The notes: a model not told the origin generated them from the letters alone. DNA of 64,000 nucleotides from Gnetum montanum (GCA_015680685.1 MNCI01021399.1:709873-773872); one strand, 5' to 3'; counted from the stretch's first letter, positions 1-13,160 are shown. Translations and numbers: made by a program.

Positions 1-524
1 AAATTATCTTCATGATCCCAAACAAGCCACTCATGGCCAAGTTTTGGTAATAGCCTCACTACTAACATCCTCAATGGTAAGACACATGTATCATTGAAAG
101 GATAGGTCTTAACTATGTCGCACCATACATCACTAAGCTTAATTACTCAATGTTATGATCTTAGCTAGTTTCCTAGCCTCACATGAACATACAAATCAAA
201 ATCCAAGGTAGGAAATCCATCCAAATCATTATTCCCATGGGATGGATTCCACAAAGAAATAGTCCAATACTACATATAGATGGGGATATCTAAAAGTTTA
301 GTGGCTGCCACTACTAATTGTGTGAAGTTGGTTTCATAAATAGTATTATTTTATTCCAAAATCTAAAAAATTTCCAAAATAGTCAGTATTTAAAAAAATT
401 CTTACAAAATCATGTTTACATCAAGAGCTAATCTAAAATAATGATAAAACATATAAGAAGCAAGTTGGGCAAGGTTTTCACAATTTCAAAAATTTACCGA
501 AAATATAAAAAATTTTCTAGACTA
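1..524. other. Intergenic sequence, no gene seen
   Basis: AT-rich sequence without a convincing ORF, RNA gene or repeat boundary. It is probably decayed repeat DNA left of the repeat that starts near 525. Confidence 0.4.
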
Positions 525-812
525 TGGATCAAGAACTTAGAAGGGAGGTTGAATAAGTTCTCCAATTAAAAATTACTTAAACCACAAAAAAAAAACACAT
601 CAATTTTACATGGTTTCCCAACTTGGGTAAGCCCACACTAGAAGGGTAGAATCCTTGCACAACTTTGGACTTTATTTCTTTAAAATGTGATTTGAAGGGC
701 ACCACACCTTGTACAAGCTTTGAACTTTGCTCCAAAGTGTTTCATCTCTATGAAATCACTTAACCATATAAGGTCTTAACAAGCTTAGAATGTGATTTCG
801 AGGATTTCACAA
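525..812 (-). repeat. Dispersed repeat (copia-type LTR piece?), uninterrupted copy
   Basis: On the minus strand this matches 32646-32870 joined to 43463-43510, with the same order of blocks: a stretch reading ACATTCTAAGCTTGTT, another reading AAGGATTCTA, then CTTATTCAACC. The other copy is split by element 2, so this one acts as an empty-site paralog. The family is not identified; the layout resembles the edge of an LTR. Confidence 0.6.
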
Positions 813-1090
813 CCTTTACAAACATGAGCTACACACCAAAGTGTTTTGACAATACAAAACTACTCAACCCTATAAGGTCCCAACAAGTTCATAAAGATGC
901 CTTAGGGCTACAAGAAAAAAGAGAAATGGACAAGGAAAAAGTGCAACTAAATTTACATGTCCTTGTACTTGAAGCTCAAAACAATCATTATAAAGCAAAT
1001 GATGTTACAATGAAAAGAAAGCATCAAATTTCTTAGAAAAGACAATGATACAACTTTTTATGAATAGTGCTTATATAATTCCCAATATTT

Positions 1091-1553
1091 TGGCATCATC
1101 TTATAGCCTCAAATTTTGAATGGCTACTAAACGGCTAGTTTAGATGTCTACTTTGAAGTTGAGATGTCTATCTGAGATTGTCTTCAATGTAGGAGAGATG
1201 TCTACCTGAAAAGTGAGACATCCACTATGAAACATCTACTATGAAGGATAGACATCTACTATTTTTTTAGGACATCTATTTAACTTTTGAACTTTGAGGT
1301 CTAAGGCATTCTCTTGTCAATTTATCTTCTTAGCAGTTCTTAGAGCATCTTCATTTGATTTGTAAACTTCGTTTTCATCCTTGCTCTCATCTTGTCCATG
1401 TAGTCTTCATTTTGATATCTTGACATACATCTCATTTTCTTGAGTTCTTAGATCTCTTTGTAAAGTTCTTGTTCATCCCCTGCAAAATCTCAATCACACA
1501 CAACAATTCTATATTCTTCACTTTCCTTAAGATTTTGACATACCAAAAGGTCA
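1091..1553 (-). repeat. Direct repeat, left copy (putative LTR)
   Basis: About 463 bp starting TGGCATCATCTTATAGCCTC and ending CATACCAAAAGGTCA. It is repeated in the same orientation at 4633-5093 with scattered substitutions. TG...CA ends and ~3 kb spacing fit a pair of LTRs. I could not find matching target duplications or a PBS, so boundaries are approximate. Orientation is taken from the internal ORF. Confidence 0.6.
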
Positions 1554-4500
1554 AAATTTTTCTCCTTTTTGGTAATGTCCAAAACTAAAGAAAATGGGGT
1601 AGTGCATATTATAGTGATAAATCAAATGTTAAATAATAAAACTAATTAAGACATAAATTCTGATGGCAGCCAAGATTATCACTAAGATAAGACTCTAAAG
1701 GTTCAAGGCAAAGGATTAAAATCATATGAGTTCATAATAGGAGGCAAACTAATAGAACCAAGAGATATCTATAAACTATCAAAGGTAAAACCTATCTCAA
1801 TAAAATATCAATAGAATATACAACCATGATATCCATCCAAAAATTGATCTATCCATACAACTATTCAAACTATCCAAAATATCCATAATACATACAACCA
1901 TTGATATCACAAGTCCAAAAAATATTCTAAAAAGTATCCAAAAACCCTTCTCCTTTTTTAACATCATCCAAAAGAAGAGATCACTAGTAGACCATCTAGT
2001 CACTAACCTCCATAGAATCATCAAGCTCATCATTAGAAGTAGTTGCTACACAAGAAAGCCTATAGGTCTCCTCATCATCATCATCATTGTTGGTGCTAGT
2101 ACTAGAGATGGAGACATGTTGCTGGTCTTTGTCATCTGATGATGGTACTTCAAATGGAGCCCTCTATGAATGTAGCTTCACTTGAAAATGAGATGAATCT
2201 AGTGGATCTTGCTAGGATGGAGCTTGCTATAAATATGAGGAAGCACCATTCCTCTAATAAGTGATTGGATTCGCTAGTCTCCACTAGGAAGAAGGTCCAA
2301 AAATACTCTTCATGGCCTACTACTCAAATGATTATTAAGCATTAGCATGAGGCTAAGAGCTAGGTCCACACTACATGGGATCAAGAAAATCCCCTTGGAC
2401 ATGTGCTAGTGGTGCCTTAAGCTCCTTTGAATCAAATCCATTTCCTAAGTCATATGCTTGGGATGGTCATGCTACTACTGAGTGTCTAGCTAATGTTGGA
2501 CAATCCTCCTCACTATCTAACATGGGAGGATTGGTGATCTTTTCAAATTTCTACCCATCCAGGGGTATAGGTACACCAACTAAATCCATTCTCTTATGAA
2601 GGTAAGAGAGCTTCCTACCAGGCATCCCAATCATGTGAGCAAAAGGTCTAAGTAGCTTCTTAAGAATTGATCTCATCTGGCTACTAATTGATTTGGACCT
2701 TCTCAATTGAGAAGAGGTTTGAGATGGTGATGTAGATTCCCTCTTCCTTGAATTTTATGGGCTAGTGCTTTTTCTACTACCTCAACATGGATGAAGCTCC
2801 TCTTCTCCAAATACTCACCAAGGCTCCTCTTGACTTTAAGCAAAGGAATATCAAGAATAGGAACACCTCTCTAACAAATCAATAGATTGATGAGGTGAGG
2901 ATGCTCATAGACTCTCTCCATGATGAACAAGCCCAACATGTCATGGCAAAGAATATGACACAAGGCTATAGACTAACCGGTGAGAAGATAGTAAAGAATA
3001 AATTTTTTCACTAGAAACAAATAACTATAACTTTTTCCTTTTACAATAATTTTATACATAATAATGAGGAATGGGGCAGATGCATCTAAATCCATCTAAC
3101 TCCTAAAAAATTTTCCACTATGCAAGGATACAAACTACCCAAATAAAGCATCACAAAACTCGTCATGGGACATAAGGATTATACCATTTGTAAAAATATC
3201 AATCATAGAGTGAATAGTGAAGTTGTGAATATCTAAATTAGAAATCCTAGGGATAGCATTTACAACTTGAGAAGTGACATCAATCAATAATACCCCAATA
3301 ATGGTAGTAAAAGCACCAACACTAGCATTGGAAATTACAATATTGCTATAGAATTCCCTAATGAGAATTTCAAAAACACATAAGTTCATGGAAATGAATG
3401 TCATCTAGTTTAATACTTGAAAAATTCCATGAGTTCTTTTTTATGCCATTGCTAAAAACAAAGAGACTTCTCAAAGACAATGGTAATAGAACCAGTTACC
3501 TCAAAATGGTGCTAAGCATCAAAGGAGTGAAATTTAGAAGTGTATAATTTTGCAACTCTAGAAGAAGCTTCTCTTGACTCCTTGATCCTTTTGGGAGGAT
3601 CCTTGGACATTCCAATCTTCCTATGGGCCATCAATTTTGAAGCAAAATGCTCAAATTACCATACTAGAGAAGCCTTGGTCTTTTGCCCTCAATCATCTAT
3701 GCATGGATATAAAAATGAGTGAAAAATGAAGGATTGAATTTAAGTAATCATGGCTATTAAAGGCTTTTTTTATGAAAATATAGACATCTATCTTGACTAG
3801 TAGATGTTTATGCCACATTTATGAAAAACTCAGGTAGATGTCTATCTTCTGATATAGACATCTAATGGTAGATGTCTATTATTCAATGTAGACATCTCAA
3901 CATAGGAGTGTTCAAGGTGTAACTACCATGGATAATAGTCTTAAAAGAAATTTTGAATGAGATGAAAACTTACCTCTACTTACCTTGCTTGCTAATGATG
4001 AGGAAGATGTCTAAGGAGCTTGTGAATGAGATTCTTCTTTTGAAGCAACTTCTTTCATGCAAACTTCTTTAATTTCTAATGTTTGGCTTCCTTTTACAAA
4101 ATTCTTGATGGGGGTTCTTTCATTTTCTTCCTTTTATTTAATTCTCCATGCCTTTTTGTACTTATTTCCCTTTTGACTTATCCTCCATTTATTCTTATCT
4201 TGCAAAACTTCCTTTCTAGGTCCATTTTGGTAAGACCAAGGAGTCTTATGATACAACCAGGTGTTCATGTGATAATATTTTAAATTGCAATTCCATTTAT
4301 TATGCCCAATTCTATTACAATAATAACATCTAAACTTTCTATTGTGGCTACAATGATCAAACCTTGGAGCTGCTCTTGGTTGGAATGTAATGTCTGTTGA
4401 TCCTTCAATCTTTAGAGAAGCCTCTTGTTCAAATGAATTTGTGGAAGAAGCTTCTTCTTGTTGACAACATCCTAATCCACTTTTATCATGTGGACTTCTT

Positions 4501-4632
4501 ACTTGTCCAAGAATTATTCAAGGATATTCTTTTCTCTTTACCAGCCCCTCATTTACAAGTTTAGTATTTGCAAGTTCTTCATTAACCTACTCATAGGATA
4601 AGGTTAGTTTTTTGTTCTCAGCCATTAGGTTT
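1554..4632 (-). mobile_element. Interior of a non-autonomous LTR-like element
   Basis: Sequence between two ~460-bp direct repeats. It contains the broken minus-strand ORF at ~2700-3730 and short degenerate repeats of a motif reading GTAGATGTCTA (about 3780-3900), which also occurs inside the flanking repeats. No reverse transcriptase or integrase is visible, so if this is an LTR element it depended on others. Confidence 0.45.
2700..3730 (-). pseudogene. Broken ORF like the 'putative plant transposon protein' family
   Basis: Read on the minus strand, the longest open piece is 3404-3135 (89 aa). It contains a segment reading LIREFYSNI, then FTTIIGVLLIDVT, and is followed after stops by a region with LCHDMLGLFIMERV and SLGEYLEKRSFIHVEVV. 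The order REFY-N..., a G-V-x-hydrophobic-D strand, then a helical tail recalls the plant domain often annotated 'putative plant transposon protein' (PF20167-like), which travels inside plant retroelements. The assignment rests on pattern memory only. At least four in-frame stops break it, so no functional product is expected. Confidence 0.35.
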
Positions 4633-5093
4633 TGGCATCATCTTATAGCCTCAAAGTTTCTGAAAATTCTTCAAAATTCATGCAACGGTTACTATAGACA
4701 TCTAATTCAAAGTTGAGATGTTTATCTAAGATTTCCTTCAATGCAAGAGAGATGTTTACCTAAAAAGTGAGATGTCTACTGTGGAGGATATACATTTGTT
4801 GTTTTTTCACGATGTTTACTCAACTTTTGAACTTTGAGATTTGAGGCATTCTCTTGTTAATTTATCTTCTTAGCATTTCTTGGAGCATCATCATTTGATT
4901 TGTAGACTTTATTTTCATCCTTGCTCTCATCTTGTCCATGTAGTCTTCATTTTGACATATTAGTGTAGATCTTATTTTCTTGAGTTCTCATATCTCTTTA
5001 TGAACTTCTTGTTCATCCCCTACAAAATCACAATCACGCACATACATTCTATATTCTCCATTTTCCTTAAGGTTTTGACATACCAAAAGGTCA
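4633..5093 (-). repeat. Direct repeat, right copy (putative LTR)
   Basis: Partner of 1091-1553, about 461 bp, with the same ends (TGGCATCATC...GGTCA). Differences from the left copy are scattered, which implies an old insertion. Confidence 0.6.
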
Positions 5094-6011
5094 ACATAGA
5101 CAAGATTGCAATACAAATTTTCATATAAAAATAAGCCCAAACTAACAAAATTTATTAGAATCTTGACTTAATAATTAAAATCAAGAAAAAATAATGCAAA
5201 ATCCAAAAAGCAAAATACAAAATTCACAATAAAATAGGATATCCACATGAAAAGAAAAGTAAAATAATCTTTCTTACTTTTATTAGCAATGCTTTTAGAA
5301 TCTTTTAATTATCTTCATTTTCCACCCAATGCTAAAAATTAGTTTTTGCTTCACTTAAACTTGACATGTTAGAAACCCTTCATAACCCAAAATGAGATGT
5401 ATTGAATGTGACTATCCATTTATAGGTGGAAGAATTACATGCAACACTATGTATTCAAAAATAGAAGAAATAGAGCTAAAATTGACTTGGAAATAAAAAA
5501 TAGGATGAAAATTTATTTTTATTTAGAACAAAAAATAGAAAATTCAAATGCAAAGGTGAGGTAGTACAAAGTACCAAGAGAGGTAGTGGAAAAATACATA
5601 TGTTATGTTATATATATATATATAATATATATATTTTAAACACATAAATTTCCATTCATATAAATAAGCTTTTTGCAATTGCCTTGGACTTTTCTTTTCT
5701 AAATTTGATTTTTAATAACTTCTTAAAAAAATTTACATTTTTATAAGTTCACTTTCATTTTCCCCCTCAACTAATGCCCACTATGTTTAGGTACGTGTAA
5801 TGGCCATATATGTACTCTAAATCAAATTCTGTTTGAACCTATAGAATCCTTGTCAAGTACAGTACATGACTAGATGACAAAATTATATATGAGATTTACT
5901 TATCATGGTCATCTAGTTCAAATGTCAAAACTTTATGGTACTTTTGACAAACTAGAAAATGTGATATCTTAAGAATTGTAATTCTGATATCTTAATGATG
6001 AAATGTAATTT
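5094..6011. other. AT-rich intergenic DNA with a TA microsatellite
   Basis: No gene seen. A TA-dinucleotide tract lies at about 5609-5634. The right edge meets the truncated LTR of element 1. Confidence 0.5.
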
Positions 6012-6409
6012 CATGCTTGTGTTCATTAACAACTAGAAATTAATTACTTAATTGAAATGCATTAAAGTAAAGTGCAGTAAAGGAAACATTAATCTATTCT
6101 TAGTGCTACAAAGATTGTCAAAAGAGTTCATTTTATTCCCATCACACTACTACACTCAGGTACATCAATGTTCAAACAAAGATCTGTACACACTTAGACT
6201 CCTACTGCGGGCACTCAGAAAATATTCTAACTCTAGAGATAATCAACTACAATAGCTTTGCTACTTTGACTAAAAAGATATCAAAAAATCATGCCAAATC
6301 AAGAGCCCAAGGACTATATGTATAGACTAGAATATAGCCCCTGACATCAGATACCTAATGTCACATCTAGGCTTCGATGTTGGAGTATACATAAAAATGC
6401 ACTTCATCA
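6012..6409 (-). repeat. Element 1 3' LTR, truncated
   Basis: Matches the outer ~400 bp of the LTR at 11044-11855, including TGTTCATTAACAACTAGAAA and the end CACTTCATCA. The part that should carry the TGATGAGTGG end is missing; left of 6012 the sequence is unrelated. Confidence 0.8.
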
Positions 6410-6422
6410 TACCCCCACAACT
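6410..6422 (-). other. Element 1 polypurine tract
   Basis: Minus strand reads AGTTGTGGGGGTA directly before the 3' LTR. The same G-run plus TA precedes the 3' LTRs of elements 2 and 4. It is the expected plus-strand priming site. Confidence 0.75.
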
Positions 6423-7616
6423 GAATGAAAAATTTTCCTTGAGTGAAGAAGATGAGGAATAATTTCTGTACAAAATATTAGATAGGTATGGGATTGTTGA
6501 CTAACATACAAACTAACTCAAATGGAACAGACAGACAATGAGTGCCCAAGTGTAGAGAGTTATAACTTTTTACAAAATTGGTGTGCATGATACAAGTGAA
6601 CACCTTGGATAACACTAACATCCAACACCTCTTAGTAGTTAAAGAATAAGAGAGAAGATCCAATGATAATGAATGATCCTCATTGTATGGTATTTTTGCA
6701 TCATTGTTGGTGAAGATAGTCCTACTTCCAGTCCATGCTTCCCACTATAATCACAACAAAATCATGAATTAGTATGTAATGTATAACACATAGTTGTTAA
6801 ATGCCTTGGCTCATCAGTGGTTACACTTGTCTAGGTTGTGATTGTGGTAGATTGATTCCTTTAGTTGTGTTAGCAAGAAGGTTAACAAATAGGGCAGAAT
6901 AGATAAGTGGTCCATTAAATTTGAAAACGTTCAACAAAAAGAAGTATTTAAAGAGGGTGTAAGAATTCACAATAATAAAGAGGAAAGTTCACTATAAAAT
7001 GTTGTGAAGATGTGCATAATTGGATGTCATTAATGGGGTAAACAAAAAGAACTTGATTGTAAGAGTGTCTAAGGGTAACGAACTTAACTAACCCAACCAA
7101 AATATATGCAAGTGGATCCTCTCGAAAGTAGGCACATGTCTTTTATGCCCTTGCATAACTTCAAACTAAAGAGTTCGTAATGGTTACAAAAGGTTAAGTA
7201 CAAAAACCCAAAAGAAACTACCTAAGAATTCTGACACATCAAACTAGGACATCAAACAAGAACATGAACTGATAGTGAGGTGAGACATGGAAAGCATAGA
7301 TGAATGAGAGAGATTAGAATGGAGTTCCTGAGTAAGGTCACATGCAGTCCCTTATGGATTTTATGGTTAAATGACTTAATAGGATGCATCATTAGTCCAG
7401 AACAAAACCAACCATGTTTAGTAACTTCACATCAACATTCTAAGACCAATCCATCCCCCTAAGACACAAGAGTGCTCCCATAGAACAACCATCATTCCTT
7501 ACTAAAGAAGAAAAGAGAAGTAGGAAGTGAGGAAGGGCCTTAGTTAGAGGGGACCTTCAGACATGGGTAACATATCTTTCTAGTTCCATAACTAGTGATT
7601 GTAGCCCGTTTATTTT

Positions 7617-7800
7617 TTCTAAGGGGTGTGCTTAGAATTCTCATCTTCTTCTCTCTTTTTTTTCTGTTTTGAAATGGAAACTACACCATGCAAAGAAACA
7701 TGTGTTTATTTGGTCTAAGGAGTGTGCTTTGAATTCCCATCATGTTTTTTTTAATGAAAACTACACCATGCAAAGACTTATTCAACTTCCTTTTATTGGT
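7617..7800 (-). repeat. Duplicated A-loop hairpin motif in element 1 spacer
   Basis: Two tandem copies of ~85 bp. In sense orientation each has a GTGT...TT arm, an A-rich loop, then GGGAATTCAAAGCACAC-like returning sequence. The same duplicated motif occurs in element 2 (about 40690-40880) and element 4 (about 62726-62880). Role unknown. Confidence 0.5.
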
Positions 7801-8499
7801 CGACATGGAATGGTAAGAAATCCATGAAAACACACATGCACCCAGGCAAACAGAAAGGCACAAAGAATACCGAATCCCCTTGAAGTCACACCCTATTCAA
7901 AATTTTGAATCCTTTCCAATTTTAAAAACTACCAAAGTCACAAGTTTGTTAAAGGTTAATTAATGAGAAAAGGGATTGCATGTTTCTAGAACAAGGAAAA
8001 CCATAGAGTTTGTGGATGGGTGGATGTTGTGGACTCACTACTTGTTGCATGAAAAAGAACCATGTCCTAATCATTAGTAACAAAATTCAAAGCTAGAAAC
8101 TAGACACCAACAATCAAATAACAAAATAGTACATACCACCATCAAGCAACACATTACCATTGTACCTGGCACTTATTAACAAAAAGTTAGGAAATCACAC
8201 AAAAAACAAAATAAAAGAAATTGTAAAATATTCAAGAAATAGTAAATGTACTAACAATGGTGTAAAACAAAAAATTAGAAAAGATTAATAACATGAAAAC
8301 AAGAAAATGTAAAATAAAGAATGTGCTAAACAAAAAGTTGTAAAACAAAAATTGTGTAAAACAAAAAGTTGAAAAAAAAAAGATGAAAAGCACTTAAGAA
8401 TCTTGAAGATCAAAATGGGGGATGACCCTCATGACTAAACATTTGATCATGATAAGGATTAATAAGTGAATAAATATGATCCATGCATGTATGAAACCT

Positions 8500-10918
8500 T
8501 GGTAACTGTCCATGCCCCAGCCACTAGGTGTCTATTGTTGGTGTGGTGACTGGGTAGAAAAATCGTTGGTCACACAGTTGATTGTTAAATGTATGGTGGA
8601 TCAGGGTATGAGGTGTGTTAATGTTATGGATGTCTAGCACATGATTGCACCCTTGATCATGATATGGTATGCATAGATTGTTTTGTCTCCCAACACTGTT
8701 AGATTCATTGGTTGGATTTGGGATTGGAGTATTGATGGATGGTGGCCCATGTGTATGATCAGAGGATGTTGGTTGAGACAAGGAAGGTGGTGCACCAGAT
8801 TGGCCTTGTGCTAGCTCAAATGATGTGGTGGATCCATGCTTGGTTTGCTTTAGTTTATGACCTTTTCTCCAAAAAGGATGTTTTCTATGTTGTGATTGAT
8901 ACCAACTAGCATCAGCATGTCTCTACACATTTGTAGCATAAGTGGCATTCATTTGTTGGCATTGTGGTGCTAAACCTTCTTATGTAATTGGTGGTGGCCT
9001 ATAATGAGATGGAGCAGGAGAATATTGAGGGTAAGATGGATAGTAAGAGGTGCAAGGTGGTGATCCTTCAGGGGATGTCATGGGTTTTTGGTACTCGAGA
9101 GAGTAGTAGTGGCAATTTGAAGTAGAGGATGTAGAACTAGTTGGAGAAATAGGGTGTTGAACATAATATCTGTGTGGTTTTTTTGGTAGGAAGGATAGGG
9201 TTGATTTGATGGTGGCCTCCCACATGATTGTGGTTGTTTCCACTATAGTTGATGACCATGTTAAGACTAGTAATAAGTCCCCCTAGGATGGTATGATTGG
9301 TTGTGGAACTGTCTATAATTACCTTGTGGGAGAGGAAATCTCCTAGGCATGTATTTTTGTTCAAACATCATATTTAAGGCACTTGCCCAATACTCTTGTA
9401 GATGCAACAAGATTGGGAAATGGCCCTTTGGATGGTTATATCTACAAATTTTTCATACATTATCTTCATCTGTGGTTGAGTCTATAACCTCACTTTGGTC
9501 AGCCACTTTTCTTGTTTGCCAAAAAGTGTTCCTAGCGATTTCTTGGTTCTATATCCTCAATTTAGTGTAGTCACCTAGCTTGTTTTGCATGATCCTCTCC
9601 TTGACCATCTCAATAAGATTTTTAATGTTTTCACATACCCATTTGGACATCCTATTCAACTTTGCTTCAAGTTCATTAGTAGACTCCTATATCGGCAAGG
9701 TTTGTTGTGGGATCATCGTATCGAGAGTGGTTTCATTCTTCTTAGCATAGATTAGACCTCCTTCTATTGAAGAGTTGGGTCCCATTGGTATTTCTTGACA
9801 TTCTCCCATTTGCATATCTCTCCTTCTTCTTTTGCCATACGCTCTATGAGCTCTTTGATCTAATGGGCTTGGAGCTCATATAATTTCCCTAGGGCATACA
9901 TCCCAAGGGTCTCCCATGTTTCATTACGAAGCCCATCTATGATGTGGAAAAGTTACCTTTCCTTGGAGAAACCATGGCTTGGGCATCTATTTAGTAAGGC
10001 ATAATATCTATCTAAGGCCATGTCCAAGGGTTCATGTTGTTCTTGCTTCCACTCTTGAATCTATCTCCTCAAATTGGACACCCTCTCATAGGTTTGGTAT
10101 TCTTCATTGAAAAGTTCCATCATTGTAGACCATCATCGGATTGAATTTGGTCTCAACAATCTATACCACACTTCGGCTCTATCAATTAGTGTCCTAGGAA
10201 AGAGCTTAAGCTTTTTCCATCCACTTTCAATGTTGTAGAAAGAACAGGCATCATGGAAGGCTTGTAAATGATGTTATGGGTTTGAATCATAGCCTCCTAC
10301 AAATTTAGAAATATTATTCATGTCAAGCTTAGGTAGGCAACTCTTTTTGTGATGCCTATGAGATATCTTTACTACCTCTATGATCTACATTAGGCTCCTA
10401 GTGGCCAGTAAGGATTCATCATCATCAAACAGGTTGTGAGGGAAATTTCTATCTCTACACATTTGATCATGATGATGCTATCTATGTTCATGGTGATGTC
10501 TTTGATCCTTTCCACAGGTTCGATTTCGATTTTTAGTCTAACCCTTTAGTGGAGCTCTATCTCTATACCTACATCCATCTTCGTCAAAACTAGATGTTGA
10601 AGGGAAAGAGGAAGATGAGGAACTAGAAGAATTATCATGGCTTCTATGGTATTCTTTGGGGTCCTTTGATTTATCATTTTTGGGTTTTGAGGAGGTCTTA
10701 GGCCTGGAGGCCTTCCCTAGTTCATGACTTGCATCATCTTCTTCAAGATTGTCCAGCTTAGATTAATTTAGTCTTTGAGTGTCATCAGGGTGGTCATGAT
10801 CATAAGAAACCCCTACATAAGGTTGGTCACTCCAATTTTCTTCATCGTATATCTTGTTAGTTCTCCAATGAATGTGTTTGTTATACAGTGCATCATCAAT
10901 TTTATGAGAGAGAGACAT
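8500..10918 (-). pseudogene. Element 1 gag (broken)
   Basis: The minus-strand reading starts at ATG 10918-10916 (MSLSHKIDDALYNK). A Ser-rich, acidic N-terminal part follows, then a retrotransposon Gag core near 10290-9890 with LFPRTLIDRAEVWYRLL, MMELFNEEYQTYERVSNLRR and RYYALLNRCPSHGF. A degenerate zinc-knuckle region with HPKGHFP lies around 9430. The last part (about 9360-8500) is rich in Pro, Gln, His and Tyr. Many in-frame TAG/TAA/TGA codons, mostly where Gln or Arg would be expected, kill it. The core parallels the Gag of element 2 at 34920-35270. Gag would form the virus-like particle of the retrotransposon. Confidence 0.75.
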
Positions 10919-11024
10919 TGTTATTGGCTTATGGTGTGTATGAGCTAAGAGTTTCTGAAGGATATATCGTTAATACCTTTACAGTGATTATGTATAATAT
11001 AACTAATCTAGATACCTAGAACCA

Positions 11025-11042
11025 TCCCCGGAAACGACGCCA
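11025..11042 (-). other. Element 1 primer binding site (tRNA-Asp type)
   Basis: Minus strand reads TGGCGTCGTTTCCGGGGA two bases inside the 5' LTR. It differs at two positions from the plant tRNA-Asp-type PBS as I recall it (TGGCGCCGTTGCCGGGGA), one of them a C-to-T change. Confidence 0.75.
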
Positions 11043-11043
11043 A

Positions 11044-11855
11044 TGATGAGTGGCAAGGTACCCCTATGCCCAACCATACAAATCATAAGCGTTCATGCAT
11101 GATCTGGTCAAATTCCATGGATGGGACTAGTTGTGGGATCTTAATCGCTATGCCTTAATCATAATTCATTGTCTTCCCACTTGGACTAGTGGTAGCTTTG
11201 TCACATATGGTTAGGTCCAAAGTGAGGCATATGATGTTTTCTAATTCTATGCTACTCCTAATGACAATAAAGAGATAAATTAAGTAAGCTAATGAATAGT
11301 GGAAAATAAGATCTAAACTAGCCTAGTTAGCCTAACATAAGTACCTATCCCACTTTCCTGGACACATCCTGAAAACATATAATGCTATTAGGCTACCAAA
11401 CATTAAGCATTACTGGGTTACCAAGCACTATATGTATGCTTGAAGTGGTTGTGCTCGTGTTCATTAACAACTAGAAATTAATTGCTTAATTTAAATACAT
11501 TAAAGTGCATTAAAGGAAACATTAATCTATTCTTAGTGTTGTAAGGATTATTAAAAGAGTTCATTTTATTCCTGTCACACGGTTGCGTTCAGGTACATCA
11601 GTGCCTGAACAAAGATTCGTACACACTTAGACTCCTACTACGGGCACTCAGAAAATATTCTAACTTTGGAGAAAACAAACTACAAGAGCTTTGCTACTTT
11701 GATTAAAAAACTATCAAAAACTCATGCCAAATCGAGAGCCCACGTGCTATATTTATAGGCCAATGTATACCCCCTAATGTCAGATACCTAACATCGCATC
11801 TAGGCTCTGACATCAAATACCAACGTCGAAGCAAACAAAAAAATGCACTTCATCA
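11044..11855 (-). repeat. Element 1 5' LTR
   Basis: 812 bp. As printed it runs from TGATGAGTGGCAAGG to CACTTCATCA, with imperfect TGATGA/TCATCA terminal inverted repeats. A TATA box is present in sense (CTATAAATATAG, about 11745-11757), after a U3 block of GATGTCAG/GATGTTAG repeats. Confidence 0.8.
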
Positions 11856-12456
11856 ACATGCATCCATAGACTACTTTAATCCATAACATAATGTCATGAT
11901 AGATGGCGTACATCAATCACATAGAATCTCAACTCCTCATATCCTCATCCAAAACACATGAAAGTCACATTAGTAGACACAATGGCTTAATCATGAAGTC
12001 ATAATGCATTAATTGTAACATCAGTCTATACCAATCTACGCATAACATAATATCAAGAATACACATAACACATGGTTCCACCACAACCAATGTTTCATTG
12101 GATCACAATTCATATTCAATGAATAGAATATAAGATCCCTTGTGGCAACTCACAATCCCACAAGGTATCAAAAATTTACATACATATATCACATGGCATA
12201 TTTGACCTCTGCAGTTGAGAAGCTCTACTTGTTTACCTTCAACAAGATGTTACCTTTATTTTGTGTATTCTATAAGCTTATCCTTTGTGAGCATGTAATA
12301 AATTATATTTATCTCTTGCTATTGTTGGTAGAAAGTTTTGTCATTCTAATACCACTATTGGTATTAGTTTAAAATCCATAATCTTAATTGTTATATTTTT
12401 GTTGTTGTTTTGTTATAGTTGTTTTATACTATTAATTATGAGTATGAATACATCTA
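11856..12456. other. Intergenic DNA between LTRs
   Basis: No gene recognised. Small ORFs here show no domain signature. Confidence 0.4.
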
Positions 12457-13160
12457 TGATGAGTAGTAAGTGCCCCTACATCTAACCATACAACTCATAA
12501 GCTTTTATGCATGACTTATCATAATTCCTGGCTTGATCATAATTTGTGAACTAGACTAGTAGAGTATCTAGATCATTCAATGTGATTGCAAGCTATTGTC
12601 TTCCTAGTTATTCTCATGTCACCTTTAGTACATATGGTTAAGTATAACTAAGACATATAATCTTGATGTAGTAGCAGCCATAGTAAAATATTAAGATTTC
12701 ATCCATTTTATCTAAGTGCAGGAACATAAGCCTAATCTAGCCTATGCAATGAGCATCTATTCCTAACTTCTTGTATACATTGTAAACTTACACTACCATT
12801 GTTGGGTTACCAAGTGCTCTAATATAAAGTGTACCCAGTGGCACACTACTAAGATTACCAAATGTTAAATGTATTTATGCTCGAAGTTGGACATACTCAC
12901 TCCTCATAACTAATGTGCATTTTGGAATTAAACTATTAACTAGCATATGTAAACATAAATGTTACAATATGTGCATGATGAAAGAAATTGCATTAAAAGT
13001 AAATTCTATTCTAAGTAAAAATGTTGCACTGAAATTAAATTAATCTTGATCTTATTGTCATCATGAAATTGTATTAAGGCACAAAATCACTCTGACTCGT
13101 TGTGGGCACTCGTTGACTATTCCTGCATTTATAAAGACATTTATTGCCATTGTGTCAATG
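12457..13160 (-). repeat. LTR remnant of the same family
   Basis: Begins TGATGAGTAGTAAGTGCCCC and keeps family landmarks in order: ACCATACAA-CTCATAAGC, TTGTCTTCC, TTGGGTTACCAAGTGC and GTGGGCACTCG. The right end is decayed, so the U3 end is not clear. No PPT or PBS flanks it; probably a solo or truncated LTR. Confidence 0.65.

Larger units (their letters stand above)
6012..11855 (-). mobile_element. Element 1: Ty3/gypsy-type LTR element with gag but no pol
   Basis: A minus-strand element. Its 5' LTR is at 11044-11855, PBS at 11025-11042, gag at 8500-10918, a non-coding 3' spacer at about 6423-8500, PPT at 6410-6422 and a truncated 3' LTR at 6012-6409. Gag is followed directly by the spacer that in element 2 comes after integrase, so protease, RT, RNase H and integrase are all missing. 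It could only have moved with enzymes from relatives. Family membership rests on shared LTR ends, PPT, spacer and Gag similarity to element 2. Confidence 0.8.

Noticed and set aside
1091-5093. Copia element with complete pol
   Set aside because: No RT, integrase or protease motif in any frame between the repeats.
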